The notes: a model not told the origin generated them from the sequence alone. Numbered from the stretch's first letter, positions 34,601 through 46,599 are shown. The stretch is DNA of 64,000 bases from Parelaphostrongylus tenuis (GCA_019055375.1 JAHQIW010007056.1:124001-188000); one strand, 5' to 3'. Numbers and translations: made by a program.

Positions 34601-35344
34601 GCATAAAAACTCGCTGTTGATCAATCATTCTAGGACGAGTGATGTATTCAACACCTTTCTTTCCATCGTGGAGGTGATCGAAGGCATTTCTGGTCTATAG
34701 AGTGACGATTTGCGTTAACTCACTGATTTATTAAGTCAATGCCTATCCTTAGACACAAATATGGCATTAATTTCACTACCAACGGACTAAAAATCCTGAT
34801 TTAAGTGAGGTGCATTATCAAACAAAGTGTGTATCGCCAGATACATATATGAATGGCAACTTCTTGAATGAGATTACATGGTTCTGTGTAGTGACCAGAA
34901 ATAACTAAACGCCAAAAATCTGAACATTTTTAACCTGAAATAAACGACAGTCCTTGATAACAGAGTTCCCTAGGGATTTTACTCTTCACAAAAAAAAATT
35001 TCGCGAATGTGATTTCCTACTCAAAAAAAATTGTGAGCAAGCGAAAACAGTGTATTCACTCCAGCTGAATCAAAGTTGCACTACATTTCCAAACTGAACT
35101 TTTGATGAAAAAAAACCTGATTTGTCCTATTAAATAAGTTCAAAGAGTTCTTATTAAGTTAACAAGGGCCATTGGATTTGATATAGATGCTGGAACCATT
35201 AGTAAATGAAATACAATGCGGGAAATTGTAATTTGAGCAATCTAACATTTTTCACTGGAAATATAGTTCTATAATTGTGATTTTGTGACAACCACTATAC
35301 TTCGTTCCTAAATTCTTTCTCAAAATGACTTTTTTTTTTCAACA
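34601..35344. other. No recognised feature
   Basis: Nothing supported. Confidence 0.4.
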
Positions 35345-35650
35345 AACGACCCGCTATCACCTTCCATTGCGCAGATCCCACTACTTCTAGCATCAGATTC
35401 ATTTCCTCAAATTCATCGTGCCAAAAGTCTCTGTAGATTTCGCGGGTTGCTTCAACTGCTACTCTAAATGTGTATCTTTTTCATGAGTTTCGTAGGAGAT
35501 TGATAGGGCACATTTCTTTGCAGTCTTGGGATAGACAAGACTAAGGCATTTTCAAGTGATTGCGGGTGAGTGATAAGGAAGGGTATCGAACTAGGACATT
35601 ACTCCCTCATAACGTGCATTACTAACGACTAGGCCGGAGCTCACATCTCC
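35345..35650 (-). mobile_element. SINE-B, minus copy
   Basis: Minus-strand head AGCTCCGGCCTAGTCGTTAG (A box) and TAGTTCGATACCC (B box). The body includes CCTACGAAACTCATGAAAAA and GCGCAATGGAAGGTGATAGC. Confidence 0.65.
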
Positions 35651-35854
35651 AGCTCTGCAGTACATGGGCCCTTGTTAGTCTTTCAACTTGTAATATATTT
35701 TAAAAAAAGAAAACGAGTCTGGCAAGTCTGACTGCATTCCATATCAGTGAATGAAATTTCTGAGAGAACGTGAACGAAACTCTTCAAAGTACTTGTTATC
35801 AATAGAAAGCTAAAAACATCTTCATTAAGATCAGTTTGGTTGCCTACATCATTT

Positions 35855-35930
35855 TACACAGATGCCGGTAACGAAGTGGTTAGAAGTGTTCTACAATACA
35901 CACCGGGTAATCGATCCAACTAACTCCCAA
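35855..35930 (+). repeat. tRNA-like SINE head
   Basis: GCCGGTAACGAAGTGGTTAG (A box) and CGGGTAATCGATCC (B-box-like); no body follows. Confidence 0.45.
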
Positions 35931-36334
35931 AATCACAATATTTCATTCTCTGCGTTTAATCACTTTATGAAAACGAATGTATGGTGAATCTCTAAACGAT
36001 TGGTCAACATCGGCAGCTTTGTCCCCTTTCATGGCTTCGATTGATTTCTTTCTCGGCTAAATTTCATGAAGGAATTTTGATAGCAAGAAAACACAGCTCC
36101 AGAGATAATTCGAGGGCTTCAAGTAAATTGGATGAAAGATGAAAACGTGAGTACATTCAGCCTCAAGGCCTCCATACAGCGTAAACTTCTACATGATATT
36201 ACTTCATATCTCTCTAAAAAGGAGCATATAAAGGGCAGTGCCTACATATATCCTGGAAAACACACATGACATTCGATTCAATATCACATTTCTCCTCACC
36301 ATAACCATGCTTATCCCTTTAAATTGATACTACA
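35931..36334. other. No recognised feature
   Basis: Nothing supported. Confidence 0.35.
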
Positions 36335-36480
36335 CTTGTTCAGGCGAGAAAAAATCACTGATCAGATTGGTCGACAGCCTCCCAATCATTATTGTATTGC
36401 AATTAAATCACTTGATTACCTCTATGGTGCTAGAATTGAGGTGAATTGTATGGCACATTTCTCAGTGGGGTGGAGCACTT
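36335..36480 (+). mobile_element. SINE-A, 5'-truncated copy
   Basis: CACTGATCAGATTGGTCGAC, GCCTCCCAATCATT, AAATCACTTGATTACCTCTA and AATTGTATGGCACATTTCTC follow the order of SINE-A body blocks at 53400-53520. Confidence 0.5.
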
Positions 36481-37025
36481 TTCCCTTCTACACTTTATTT
36501 GCATCAAAACACTAGCAATTACAAGAGAATGATCATCGTTACAATCAAATTACTTCGTAGTCCATAAAAACACAGACGAAACTCAAACATCATCTTATTT
36601 TCAAACCAGACTTGGCGTTTTATCTCGAGCAAATCTTATAGTGTTATACTTCATCCTACGTGAGCAACATACGAATGATGTCACTCTCCGCAAAACAAAA
36701 AATGATAGATAGTTTTCAGCAGACTAGTGCGTATTTCACACAATAGAGTAATCGGCAAGTTATTGATTATCAGATAGTAGTTATTAGGTGCTGATTTCAA
36801 TAATATGCATTATTTATCGAATAAAAGGGTGAAGATATGTAACAATACATCCAGGTCTGAAAAGGTAAAATCACGAAATTTCAGCCATCGAATACGAAAA
36901 ATATTTGTTAACGTCGTGTCAGCTTCTCAAGGGTAGTTTGTAGGACTAAAGCAACTGGGTTAGTGGTCACGAATTCGATGAAAAATTGGTCTTTTTCGTT
37001 AAGAAATCTCAACAGTTTGCCTAGC
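36481..37025. other. No recognised feature
   Basis: Nothing supported. Confidence 0.35.
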
Positions 37026-37144
37026 TCACGCATAAACAGACGAGGCCATAACTACGTCAGCCCGAAAAGGCCTCATTTGAGGTCTAATTGTTATCAGTTC
37101 GACATCAGCTTTCACTGCTACGACAACCAACCCTTCCCTCATCT
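37026..37144 (-). CDS. Candidate coding exon, minus strand
   Basis: Minus strand: acceptor TTTATTTACAAG, then AG plus an open frame MREGLVVVAVKADVELITIR, PQMRPFRADVVMASSVYA. The frame ends either at TGA (37028-37026) as a terminal exon or at the overlapping donor TATGC|GTGAGC (exon end 37030). It is GC-richer than its surroundings with balanced amino-acid content. Family unknown. It may belong with the exon candidates at 37939-37997 and 41120-41602 on the same strand. Confidence 0.5.
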
Positions 37145-37938
37145 CTTGTAAATAAATTTTGTTGTTAGAAACTAGTATACACTTGAAAAACCACGTTATC
37201 CCCAGATATTCAAACAGAATACAATATACATGAAGAGATTTGATAGGTTCAATAGCTTTCACTCATATCTCAAAAGCTTGTAGCCTCCAAATTTATAAAA
37301 TTTTACTAGAATCTTCCACATAACAATGCTATTTTTTCGGACAAGAGCTTTTATATGGAAATATCGATCACATTAGAAGAAAAATGGCTTGTTATTCCCT
37401 TCCATAGAAATTAATTCAGCATTCACGTCATAAAAACGAAATATAAAAATTGGAAAACAATGAATATTAACGAAGTATGCCCCTTCAAACTAGTAAAAAG
37501 GTCGTCTTCCAAAGAAATTTGAAGCTGTTATACAGCAAATAACAAATGGAATACGTTCTTATTACCATTAAAAAATTCTTTAGAAGAGGTCAGAAAGAAA
37601 TTTCAAAAAATCCGCAACTGAAAATATTGTCAAAAAAAGCACTATGGTAGCAAAAGAAATCCGCATAGTTTTCAACTGACTTGGACCGTTTTTGCATGCA
37701 TGGTATTATTTCAAGATTGGACCTTGAGTCTAAAATTTATAACCTGAAAAATGACATTATGATGCAATAACATCGGCCACATAAATTTTTCTCGCCTCGC
37801 TTCATTCGCCTTCGTTTTTTATGAGTTTAAAATGTACTGAACACCTTGAGTTCTCCGGGGACTATTTCCGACTTTTAACCCAACCAGATTCGAAGCAGTA
37901 GAAAGCACGATAATCTACAATACAAGTGATACACTTAC

Positions 37939-37997
37939 ATTCAAATCCGACAACATCAGTAAAACCCACGCATCTAGGGCGATGAGAAGTTGCATAT
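37939..37997 (-). CDS. Weak candidate exon
   Basis: Minus strand: pyrimidine-rich acceptor TTTTCTTTTCGAG, 59 nt open (MQLLIALDAWVLLMLSDLN), excellent donor GTAAGTG. Hydrophobic, could be a membrane segment or signal sequence. Confidence 0.35.
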
Positions 37998-37999
37998 CT

Positions 38000-39569
38000 C
38001 GAAAAGAAAACCGGAAAAATGTAAAAGATTCATATCGAACGATGCAAAGGTTCACAAGGCGAGTTACGGACGACTTTAGCCAGTTGACTAGAATCACCGG
38101 TCTGAAGCTGATGTAGACGTCGAAACTTCAACCGAATATAGAGCACTTAAAGATTAATTTCTATGTTTTCACATACAATAGTCAACGGTGGTATTAAGAC
38201 AATATAGTCAAGCCAATGGCTTTGTCATTCACAAGTGAAATGATAGTAAAAGCAAAAATATCAACAATGATCCATTTGCTACGGATGCAACATGCATTAG
38301 ACTCTATTGGTACAGCGCAGTGATGAGTGAATGTGTTTTGGTCCATGGAATTTGTGGGGGACCAACGACTGACTCATCAAATCAGTATTTTATCCTCCAA
38401 GTCAAGTGCCAATCCACTGATCGCGAGATATGGAGCTTGTTTTGCCAGAAAAGCGAGGTCGAACAAACAACAAACCACATAGGTGTTGCAGGGCAGCTAT
38501 AACTACCGAGTTAGACGCTCTTTTTACAAAATATTCATGGAATAATCATCTCTTTAGCATATAAATCTAAGAAAATCATAATTTATTGACAATGAAGATG
38601 TTCCTTCAAAAAAAAAACCATAGCAAGGCCATTTCAGAGAAGTTGAAGGTAAAGTTATTATGGAGGGAATGAAGACTCTTACAATCAAGTACTTGTGAAA
38701 CTTCTCGTACTTACAGGAAATAGAGAAAATTCAGAGCGATTCATCAAAATGAGGCCCATTTGCTCATTTGAACATAGACTTTCACAAACAATAGTCTTCT
38801 ATAGATTTTTTAATCGCACAGATACGACGCACAACACAACTTCACAGATTAGCAAGAAAGAAAACTTTTTTAGAATACTTCCCAAAATTCGTAAAAATCT
38901 AATGAATACTGTTACTTTCACAGACGCCCAGAAAGTACAAATATGGAACTATTTCAAAAATGATTTGATTGAATAAGGAATGGACAGATTGGACATATTT
39001 TGCATTGATTAAACAGACAGGTAGAGAGGAAATAGTCATCTAAGCGACAAGAAGATTCAGTGACTCTAAAAAAGCGCAGCAGTAGAGGATAGATTGTAAT
39101 TTTTCAGTACGAAAGTCTCATAAAAACATTCATTGTTGACTATTTTTGGAAATAAAAAACACATATCTTTCGCTAAAAATCATCAATAGGTGAATGCTCT
39201 TGATTAAACTACTTATAACTTGAGTAAACAACAATAAATATGAACTGTACTGGTCAGAAATGATTAGTAAATAGCCAAAAGTAGACTAATCTCAAGGTAA
39301 TTTAGAGAACTACCTTAACTAAACCTCGGTGAGAATAATCAGTAACAATTCTCGAACTACTCTATTTTGAGCTAGCGCAAGCCACGTATGTCTTCTTCTT
39401 CAGAAACAGTGGCTCACACTTCGGCAATTTCGCCTTTCGCGAAGCATTGCCGTACTGTAACATACCATATCCCATCATTCAAGCGTTTTCAAGGGGTAAA
39501 CTTATGGATTAACTTTTCAATTAGATCTTCACTATATATACGGAATATCAACTGAACAACAGGAAATTG
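38000..39569. other. No recognised gene or repeat
   Basis: An ORF at 38695-38976 (plus, 93 codons) is lysine/asparagine-rich with no recognisable domain or splice context. Confidence 0.4.
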
Positions 39570-39660
39570 TATGCTACAGTCCGCCCAGAAGCTGTAAAAA
39601 AAGGGAAATCGCCAAAACGTCAGCCATTGTTCTTGGAGAGCAGATGTACCAATCTTTTCT
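39570..39660 (+). repeat. Penelope-tail-like fragment
   Basis: GGGAAATCGCCAAAACGTCA then GCC matches the AAATCGCCAAAACGTCAGC block of the PLE tail at 54231-54540 almost exactly. Confidence 0.6.
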
Positions 39661-39847
39661 TTTCGCAAAATTTTTTTAACGATAGTTCTTGAACAAGAAC
39701 TTATTTCGCTTTATCAATTGAGTTTGTTGAAGGTTGTTTGCGCTTGATGCAACTTATATCTATAATTGGCGATTTTTCAAACAAAGTAATGGGAGTGATT
39801 AGTGCCAAAAAAATAGACCGATATAAGAGATTAAAAAATCGAATTAC

Positions 39848-39895
39848 AACACAGAGGATAAATACTTTCATCACAGAGGATAAATACTTTCAAGT
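39848..39895 (+). repeat. Tandem duplication, about 23 bp x2
   Basis: ACAGAGGATAAATACTTTCA is repeated back to back. Confidence 0.9.
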
Positions 39896-40083
39896 GACTT
39901 TTCAAGTGGGAAATGTATATGGCTGTAGATATAAAGTGATGAAGAGAAAGAAAACATGCTTCAAAGACGATCTTTGAGCTACATAAGTATGAATGATGAA
40001 AGTATATGAGATGGAAAGAATACAATCAAAGTCGTCAACAAGAAATTCTTAAGAGAGTAAACTGCAATTGTCGCAGCACTTAC

Positions 40084-40116
40084 AAATCTCCATTACCCAT
40101 AAGACGATTAGCTGCT
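40084..40116 (-). CDS. Weak candidate micro-exon
   Basis: Minus strand: strong acceptor AACCTTTTAG, 33 nt open (AANRLMGNGD), strong donor GTAAGTGCT. Splice sites are good; length is too short to exclude chance. Confidence 0.3.
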
Positions 40117-41119
40117 CTAAAAGGTTTTGTAAAACTCTTCGTCACTATCAAAATGAACGAAAATCCCTCTACACCCATTCCCCGATATAAAATTGAGCTA
40201 CTATTTTATTCAAACGATCGACCAATGTATTGCTGCTTCAACGGTGATGATAAGCAGAAATCTGCTATTTTTATGATTTTCATTGTTTGGTGTACAGCTG
40301 ATTCAATACGATCGCATAAAACATAAGGAAAAAAAACATTTCACTCTTCAAAATATTATCAGCTTTCCAATTCAATGAACTATAGTGAGTGGAAAAATAA
40401 ATCTGACGACGGACAGCTTATAGAAGTTGTGTGTAAAAGAATTGACTCGAGGATAAATAAGAAGTCAAATGAATTGCAGTGAAAGACATCTACGAATTCT
40501 ATTAAAATAGATTTTTAGCTTCCTTCTCAAAATTTAGAAAGAGTAAATAACAAAAAAGCATATTATTACCAAGAGGTAAGAGACTGTCAAGAAAGCGAAT
40601 TCCCGATGAAAAGAGCCTAGAGCGGAAGCTGGTTCAAGTGCAAAGCATAATCAAAATAAGGAGGAACAATGTGTTAATTGGAGATGAGGTCGGTCATAAC
40701 GACAGTTTAGGTGTCTGAAGGATCACAAACAAATCTATTTCATCCGAACCTCATTATTGAAGGGCAATCAAAGTACTTTAAGAACGGAAAGAACGGTGTG
40801 GTTGAAAGTGATTTTGATTTCCATCCAATTACAGAAATCTCAGCGGAAATTTTGCGGCATGGTCATTTCGGTAATAGCCCATAACTCAACATAGTGATGG
40901 AATCGAATGTTTCGTAATCTAACAATGTACTCGATGTACTATGCATTCCTCATGAGATTCTCACGAGGTCAGAGGAATGCCTCTCTCGAGGCGTTTTTTC
41001 CCCATAAACTTTGACTCAGTTTCTCGATAGTCATCTTTCAAAGGCGAAGCGAAAACTGAAGGAAAATTTCTAAACGCGATAAGGGAGAGGGAGACAGAGA
41101 TGTCGAGATTGCAACATAC
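40117..41119. other. No recognised feature
   Basis: Nothing supported. Confidence 0.35.
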
Positions 41120-41602
41120 AAACACAAGTATGAGCTAAGTAATTGAGTGATCGCCAACGGTTCACTGAGTGCGTAAGAAGACTGGAATCTCAGAGATTGC
41201 ATAGAAATGAGCGGAAATCAACGAAGAAGCTTAGACGAAACCACTAAACACCACTCAGCACTCACCAACGCTGCCTTGTAGTCGGGCTTTCTTGACTGAA
41301 ACATGCATTCATTCAACGTTTCAACGCGTACAACTGGCACGCAAAACCCTAGTGATCCGATGGAATTGAACTCACTCGTGACACATAGCAACGACATCGT
41401 CGTCATTCGGCCATCTGGAGCAGTGCGCCCTCAGTCGTGCCGCGCCCGTCGCAGTCGCCAGTGAACAAGCGCGGCGCCGCCGTCGCACACCCCATTCGTG
41501 CCGGCTCCGCCCTTTCGCCCGCCCCTGAGAAGCTCGCAATCCTGCCGCCGCCGCCGCCGGCTGCCCCTCTGAGCGCTGCTCTCGATCGTCGTCCACATTC
41601 AT
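41120..41602 (-). CDS. 5' end of an unrecognised minus-strand gene (three exons)
   Basis: Exon 1 (41602-41376) starts MNVDDDREQRSEGQPAAAAA, continues with an Arg/Gly/Ala-rich stretch including GVRRRRRACS, and ends HCSRWPNDDDVVAMCH at donor CACGA|GTGAGTTC. Intron 1 is 80 nt and ends ATGCATGTTTCAG. Exon 2 (41295-41266, 30 nt) encodes DQESPTTRQR and ends at donor GTTG|GTGAGTGC. Exon 3 (41181-41120) follows GAGATTCCAG and encodes LLTHSVNRWRSLNYLAHTCV up to donor GTATGTTGC. Phases fit across both junctions. The ATG at 41602 was chosen because the frame is stopped just upstream. Exon 1 is about two-thirds GC in an AT-rich window. Later exons are not established. Exon 3 is the least certain. Confidence 0.55.
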
Positions 41603-41640
41603 TATTCGCTTTGGCCGCGCCCGTCATCAACTGCTAAAAC
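41400..41640. other. GC-rich island at a gene start
   Basis: About 240 bp dominated by GCGCGG, GCCGCC and GGCGGC words, unlike anything else in the window. It overlaps the first exon of the 41120-41602 gene, and a promoter or 5' UTR may be included. A proline-rich reading on the plus strand (ILPPPPPAAPLSAALD) is also open but lacks splice support. Confidence 0.6.
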
Positions 41641-41754
41641 TGCTGCTGAAACGTGGTGGAATCGAACTTTTGTTGGTTTGGTACACGATGTGCGATCGTA
41701 TTTCAGCGTATCTCATCGCTTATGTATCTGATAATGTTCGGTGATTTGCTAAGC

Positions 41755-41930
41755 TCTGAACGTCAGGCAGGAATTGAACCCGCATTTCACCTTTTCCAAA
41801 AGCCTTGTGTCGCAGAAAGAATGCTGGCGAAACAGGAGCGTCGATGGTGCATTTGGTTAACGTGCGCCCCAAGCGGGAGTGAAATTCGAGTTCGATTCCC
41901 GTCCGACGCCCGAAGTTTTGCATGTCACTC
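41755..41930. repeat. Inverted pair of tRNA-like units
   Basis: The minus unit has GAAATGCGGGTTCAATTCCT (B box). The plus unit has GCGTCGATGGTGCATTTGGT (A box), then CGAGTTCGATTCCCGTCCGA (B box) and CGCC, with acceptor-like ends GCGTCG/CGACGC that pair. They lie head to head, as at 26425-26785. Confidence 0.6.
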
Positions 41931-42254
41931 AACATATTCAAAATGTAACATCATACCACCGCTAAAAGCGGCCAGATAAAAAGAATTTTAGATGATTAGC
42001 AAATATGTAATCGCTTATGCGGCATCATGACGGCAGCAAGATGGATTTTGATCGGGAAGAAATGACGTAATTGATGAGATTAGAGATAGCTGTACAACGC
42101 AAAGCGAACACAGCCAAGCTCAAACAAACACCAACGTAGCGTAACAGAGACGCTGAAGGAAGAAAGATGCAATGAAGAGATCCCAGTCTGTCCTCATAGA
42201 AAAAAACTGCTGGTCTTTCCACTGTCTTGTAAATCTTGGCAGACATTGTAGAAG

Positions 42255-42475
42255 TACTTGAACTAAACTTTCGGTGTTTATCAGTCCCTGAGAGGTACGC
42301 CTTGCATACGACTTCATCACGTATAGTTAGAGGTGACTGAATGTGTAACTGCTCTATAAGATGATTCGCGATGGTCACCCGATATATCAAGTTAGTGCTG
42401 CTACCCTCTTGAACGAATCTGGTACCATTTACCTACCACGAGCGACTGCTCGGTGAGCTCAGGAGTACGAGATCA
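42255..42475 (-). mobile_element. SINE-A, minus copy
   Basis: The minus strand gives TAAATGGTACCAG, AGAGGGTAGCAGCACTAACT, GACCATCGCGAATCAT, ACATTCAGTCACCTCTAACT, GCGTACCTCTCAGGGACTGA, colinear with SINE-A at 53340-53530. The tRNA head is largely lost. Confidence 0.75.
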
Positions 42476-43383
42476 AATCAAAAAGCTTTGTGCATTTCAA
42501 TTATGCATATCATCATTAAAATCATCGAAACTACACCAAAATCTCGGTATGGGCCCTTCAATGATGTGTAGTACCATCCGCATCAGTGATTGCTATTTGG
42601 CAGTTCGTTAGAATTATAAGGGAGATATTAGTTGATGAGGATGCCGTATCTTTTGATACTTGAAAGAAGAAACGAAAACCTGAACGGTCCATTGTGACGA
42701 CTCATACGAATTTCAGTTGATTTTCCATTGATTATGCTCCATCGTAATGCGTCGCCCACTCATGGTGGTACTCTATCTATCGGAATTAAACTGAGATGTC
42801 ATTACATTTTCAAATTCTCCGCTGTTTTTTTTAAGTACCAGCGAATAAGTAAATGTTATTAAACAATATAATGGCAATATAGGGGCCTAACAGTCTTAGA
42901 GCGTGCCTTTGTCATCAATTATGACGATTATGAGCTGTTCATCGACCAAAAGTTAACATTACCGTGATCGAAGTTAATGGAAATTTTGTTAACAAGTTAT
43001 GCTATAAAAGCTGACTAAGTGCGACATAATTTATATCAATAACATAACAATGATTTAAGGAAATTTAAGTCAAAATGTACAAGTCATAACTCATCTCTCC
43101 CATAAAGTCTGGATTAGGTAAATTTCCGTAAACTCCGGAGTACTACAAAATACTTCCTAAAAATAGCCCCAAACTTGAAGCCACCTCAAAAAATTACAAT
43201 ATCTGCTTGGACTCTCTAAAAAAATATGAAAATGATTCGAAGTATGGCTTGAATTATTAAACCGAGGAAAAAGTTTCTTAACGCTTGCAAAAAATTCAAA
43301 TTTCAGGTTTTTATTTCACCCACTATCGGTCATTGTAAAATCATGAGAATATCCCAAGAATATATAAGAAACTAATAAGGAAT
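42476..43383. other. No recognised feature
   Basis: Nothing supported. Confidence 0.4.
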
Positions 43384-43766
43384 ATAGATCAGCCCTCTTT
43401 GATAGACCACTGACATGCGTGGCTCAAAAATGATTATCAGGCATATTGAAATTTGAGCTGTGGTCTTGAGAAAACACTCGAAACGAAAGATATGATAAAT
43501 TGAATTTATTAGCCAAGAGCAATCGAGTGTACAATGCTCTGTGTTCGGTGATAATTTCACTGGGCATGGAGTGCAAAACGTTCGTCGTCGCTAACTCTTT
43601 GTGTGGGGGCCTGGAGCACCCACACGGGATTGGCAAAAGACGAGAAAGGGTAACTGCTCGACTGACGAGATCGTAAGATCGAAACACGTGTATCGGGCTC
43701 TATAGGTCAGTCCTCTTTGATAGACCACTGACATGCGTGGTTCAAAAAATGATTACCAGGCATATA
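43384..43766 (+). repeat. Direct repeat pair, about 60 bp
   Basis: CCTCTTTGATAGACCACTGA plus CATGCGTGG...CAGGCATAT occurs at 43384-43446 and 43706-43766 with a few differences, 322 bp apart. The second copy abuts the mariner remnant. Confidence 0.85.
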
Positions 43767-43769
43767 AGA

Positions 43770-44125
43770 AACCTGCCACGGCAAGGCTAGTTATGAAGTA
43801 CCTAACACTGACTGAATCGTCGAAAGCGCGCGCTTTTCAGCAAGACAATGTCAAACCTCACATCGTAAAAAAAGCTAAGGAAAAGTTTGATGAATTGGAC
43901 GGAGTTGAGGTCTTGCCGCATCCAGCTTACGCTGCGCCGTCCGATTATGAACCAGGTTCCGTCCAGTAGAACATTTTCTGCGTGGACGCTAACTCGAGAC
44001 ATTTGATTAAATTGAAGAGGCATGTCAGGGGTTTTATGATTCAAACCCACGTGATGGTATATCGAGTAGATCGGAAATTTGCAGAAGATCGTGGATAATA
44101 ATGGTCTTTATTTGAAATAATAATT
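43770..44125 (+). pseudogene. mariner transposase C-terminal remnant
   Basis: ARAFQQDNVKPHIVKKAKEK, FDELDGVEVLPHPAYAAPSD, YEP corresponds to the DNAxPH and LPHPxYSPDLAPSDY region of mariner transposases, with a deletion inside the SPDLAPSDY motif. It ends in a degenerate N(D)GLYFE-like tail at about 44100. Frame is lost after 43969. 5'-truncated. Confidence 0.75.
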
Positions 44126-45380
44126 ACTGTTGTTTCAGTTGAATGTATATATAAACTTAAACTTCAGAGTTTGTTAAAAAAAACTTTCCCCTTAACCTGA
44201 TATTCCAAACAAAAGATTGACAACATCAAGGAAAAGATTGGAAAATTTGAGTCAAGAATATGCAATTACCTTGAAAATACTCTAGAAATTGGTGATTGTG
44301 AACTCTATCAATAATTATTCCGACCGCGTACTAAAAGTTACTCCACACAGGCTTGCTGAAAAGTTATATGTAGAAGAAAATGTGTTTTTTTTACACTTTC
44401 TGCATATCTTCAAAAAATAAGAAAAAAGAAATGGAAAAGCGTTGTTTCCTCATTGATGTGACGTTCGTATTGAAAAGTGAGAATTCTAGGACACGTGGGA
44501 GTTCTTACTGGGGAAGACCTTTATGGATAGTTACACATCATTCTTTTTGATTATAATTCACCTCCAGCGCTTGCATTTTATTATACAATTACGAGTACGC
44601 ATACTGCGAAGTTCAAGCGACGGGCTAATTAGTCAGAGTGTGAAATGATATCTTGATTCCCTTGCCGCAGCGCACTAAAAATGACCACAAAAAGGAACAA
44701 ATTTTCTTTAGAACTTGCACTTTGTAAGCCTTCGAGTGATTATCATAACTCTACTACGAAGCCAAGCATGAACGATAGCGATGAAAGCAAAGCACTCTGA
44801 ATATGAGACGTAATTTCTGTTCGTCGCAATGAGGACAGTAAACATTTTCGATTAAGAATTAACTCGAAATTTGAGAGTATAATTAGAATTTTCATTTCCC
44901 AACCTATCGAGCGGCTACTAAAATCTCAGTTAAAAACATTGTTTGGTAAAAAAGTTAAGCAAACAAGAAGGCAAATGCACTATGCACTGCAAAGGGAAAA
45001 AACGCAATATTTTCTTCGTTGCTACATCTCTAGAAAGTGTTCTCAAAAATCAAGCACACCATAAGAGCTGTGATTTTTTCAGCTATCGAATAACTGCTAG
45101 AAGTCCAATGAAGACCTCTGCTCGATGAGAAAACCACGAGAATGCGCGTGCACCATGAGTGCTACACGTGGTCCTGATAGGGTTAAATAGAGGAAGACAC
45201 ACTACGAAAAATCCATGGTGAGAAGGCAAACAAAAAAAACTGCACAAATTTCTGGTTTCAGAGACCACCTCGTTCCTATAGTTTTATAGCAACTCATGCA
45301 ACATTCATTGCTATTTTTACATTATCTTCATCATTTGAGTGATAACATAATGAGTTTGATTGTTAAGGTAAACTTGGACG
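44126..45380. other. No recognised feature
   Basis: Nothing supported. Confidence 0.4.
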
Positions 45381-45815
45381 CGAGTGGCTGCGTTGTGCTA
45401 TGGGAGGACTGGTGCGCAGCATGGACTGGAGTTTCGCAATCCATGGGCCGACGACGACGAGAGTCGAGCGCCTTCAACTGGTCCGTGGGGCCGCCGGGTT
45501 ACGTTTCGTCTTCGTGTTTGTTTCCTTCTCCCTTTAGCATACCGATCGCATACAATTATTGTTTATGACTCGATGTGGCCCAGTTCAGTTGCCGATTGCT
45601 GACTTTGTCCAAAGACGTAATTATATTCTTCACGTTTTACTTGCTGATTGATTGCTCGATGACGCACTAGACATTGTGATTGCAAACCCAGGTCACGGAG
45701 ACGTGCCCAGTGGTGGAGGTCGTGGGCGACTCACCCTAGGGATGGGTAGCGGGCTCTTAGGACGATCTAACATACAGTGTGAGACTTTATGACTTATGAC
45801 GACTATGATACTCAC
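45380..45815. other. GC-richer stretch, unassigned
   Basis: Plus-strand open frames with balanced composition (LWEDWCAAWTGVSQSMGRRR) and a minus-strand donor CCCTAGG|GTGAGTC at 45725 suggest possible coding or older element sequence. No family is recognised. Confidence 0.3.
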
Positions 45816-45953
45816 ACATCGTCGAACCGGCATACCGCCCTGGGGTTTCGTAATTCCGAGGCGACCACGATAGCTTCCCTGGTTCCCCCGTCTCCTGATT
45901 GACGTTTGCAAACCTTCTAAGTTAAATATAGTCAACTCTGGCTCTTTGTCCTC
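45816..45953 (-). CDS. Internal coding exon, unrecognised gene
   Basis: Minus strand: acceptor GTCAAATACAG, 46 complete codons in phase 0 at both ends (EDKEPELTIFNLEGLQTSIR, RRGNQGSYRGRLGITKPQGG, MPVRRC), donor CGATGT|GTGAGTATC. Composition is clearly protein-like (charged, Gly/Arg-rich) and unrelated to the mobile elements here. It might be an upstream exon of the same minus-strand gene as 41120-41602, but that exon set has its own start codon. Alternatively it belongs to another gene. Confidence 0.6.
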
Positions 45954-46249
45954 CTGTATTTGACTCACGCTGACATACTACTCATGTTACGAAATAGCTA
46001 CTGGTCGAGCTACTACGATGTATTGATTTAACGACTATTACGAAATATGCCCTTTTGCTCCGCCAATTGGATTGGTTGGCGGATATGAATGTATTATATG
46101 TAATTATTATTTATTATAGGTTGTTTTCTATTAAGCGATTTATTCTGGCTGATATTTCTAATAAATTAATCCGCGTGGCAGGTATACTAACACATAGCAT
46201 TCGACGGGGCATTTACTACTGCAACCACTACAAGTTTGGGGGTTTAGTA

Positions 46250-46545
46250 AATATGGAGATCAGCTTGACAAAGAAATTAGGTAGAAGAAGGAAAGCAGCA
46301 TGGGAAGCATTTGAGCATCTCAAAAAAGTCACCGGTCAGCTAAAGCCTCCAGAAATCCGCACACAGCATTCCAGTTCCCACAGCCATGAGCTCTGCAGTG
46401 CAGACGTGGGTGCTACTTCAACTACTTTAGGAATACTGTAGGCTACTCGTAGAGCGCTGAAAGGATCTTTTCTGAAATACAACTGACGCACATAACATCT
46501 AACCGAAGTCCGAAGTTCAATCTCTGAAGCTCTGATCTTTGACAT
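46250..46545 (+). pseudogene. RTE-type LINE remnant
   Basis: NMEISLTKKLGRRRKAAWEA, FEHLKKVTGQLKPPEIRTQ, then after the stop ATRRALKGSFLKYN and HLTEVRSS. This matches the thumb region of RTE reverse transcriptases (ELGRRRRAAWAAF, ERxLLKxxR). The stop and shifts make it a pseudogene. Confidence 0.7.
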
Positions 46546-46599
46546 TTATCTCATTTTTGGCATCCACAAAACATCAAATCGATGACGAAATACATCCTG

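Noticed and set aside
41437..41637. Proline-rich plus-strand protein in the GC island
   Set aside because: The opposite strand in the same place has ATG, donor and matching downstream exons; the plus frame has no splice support.
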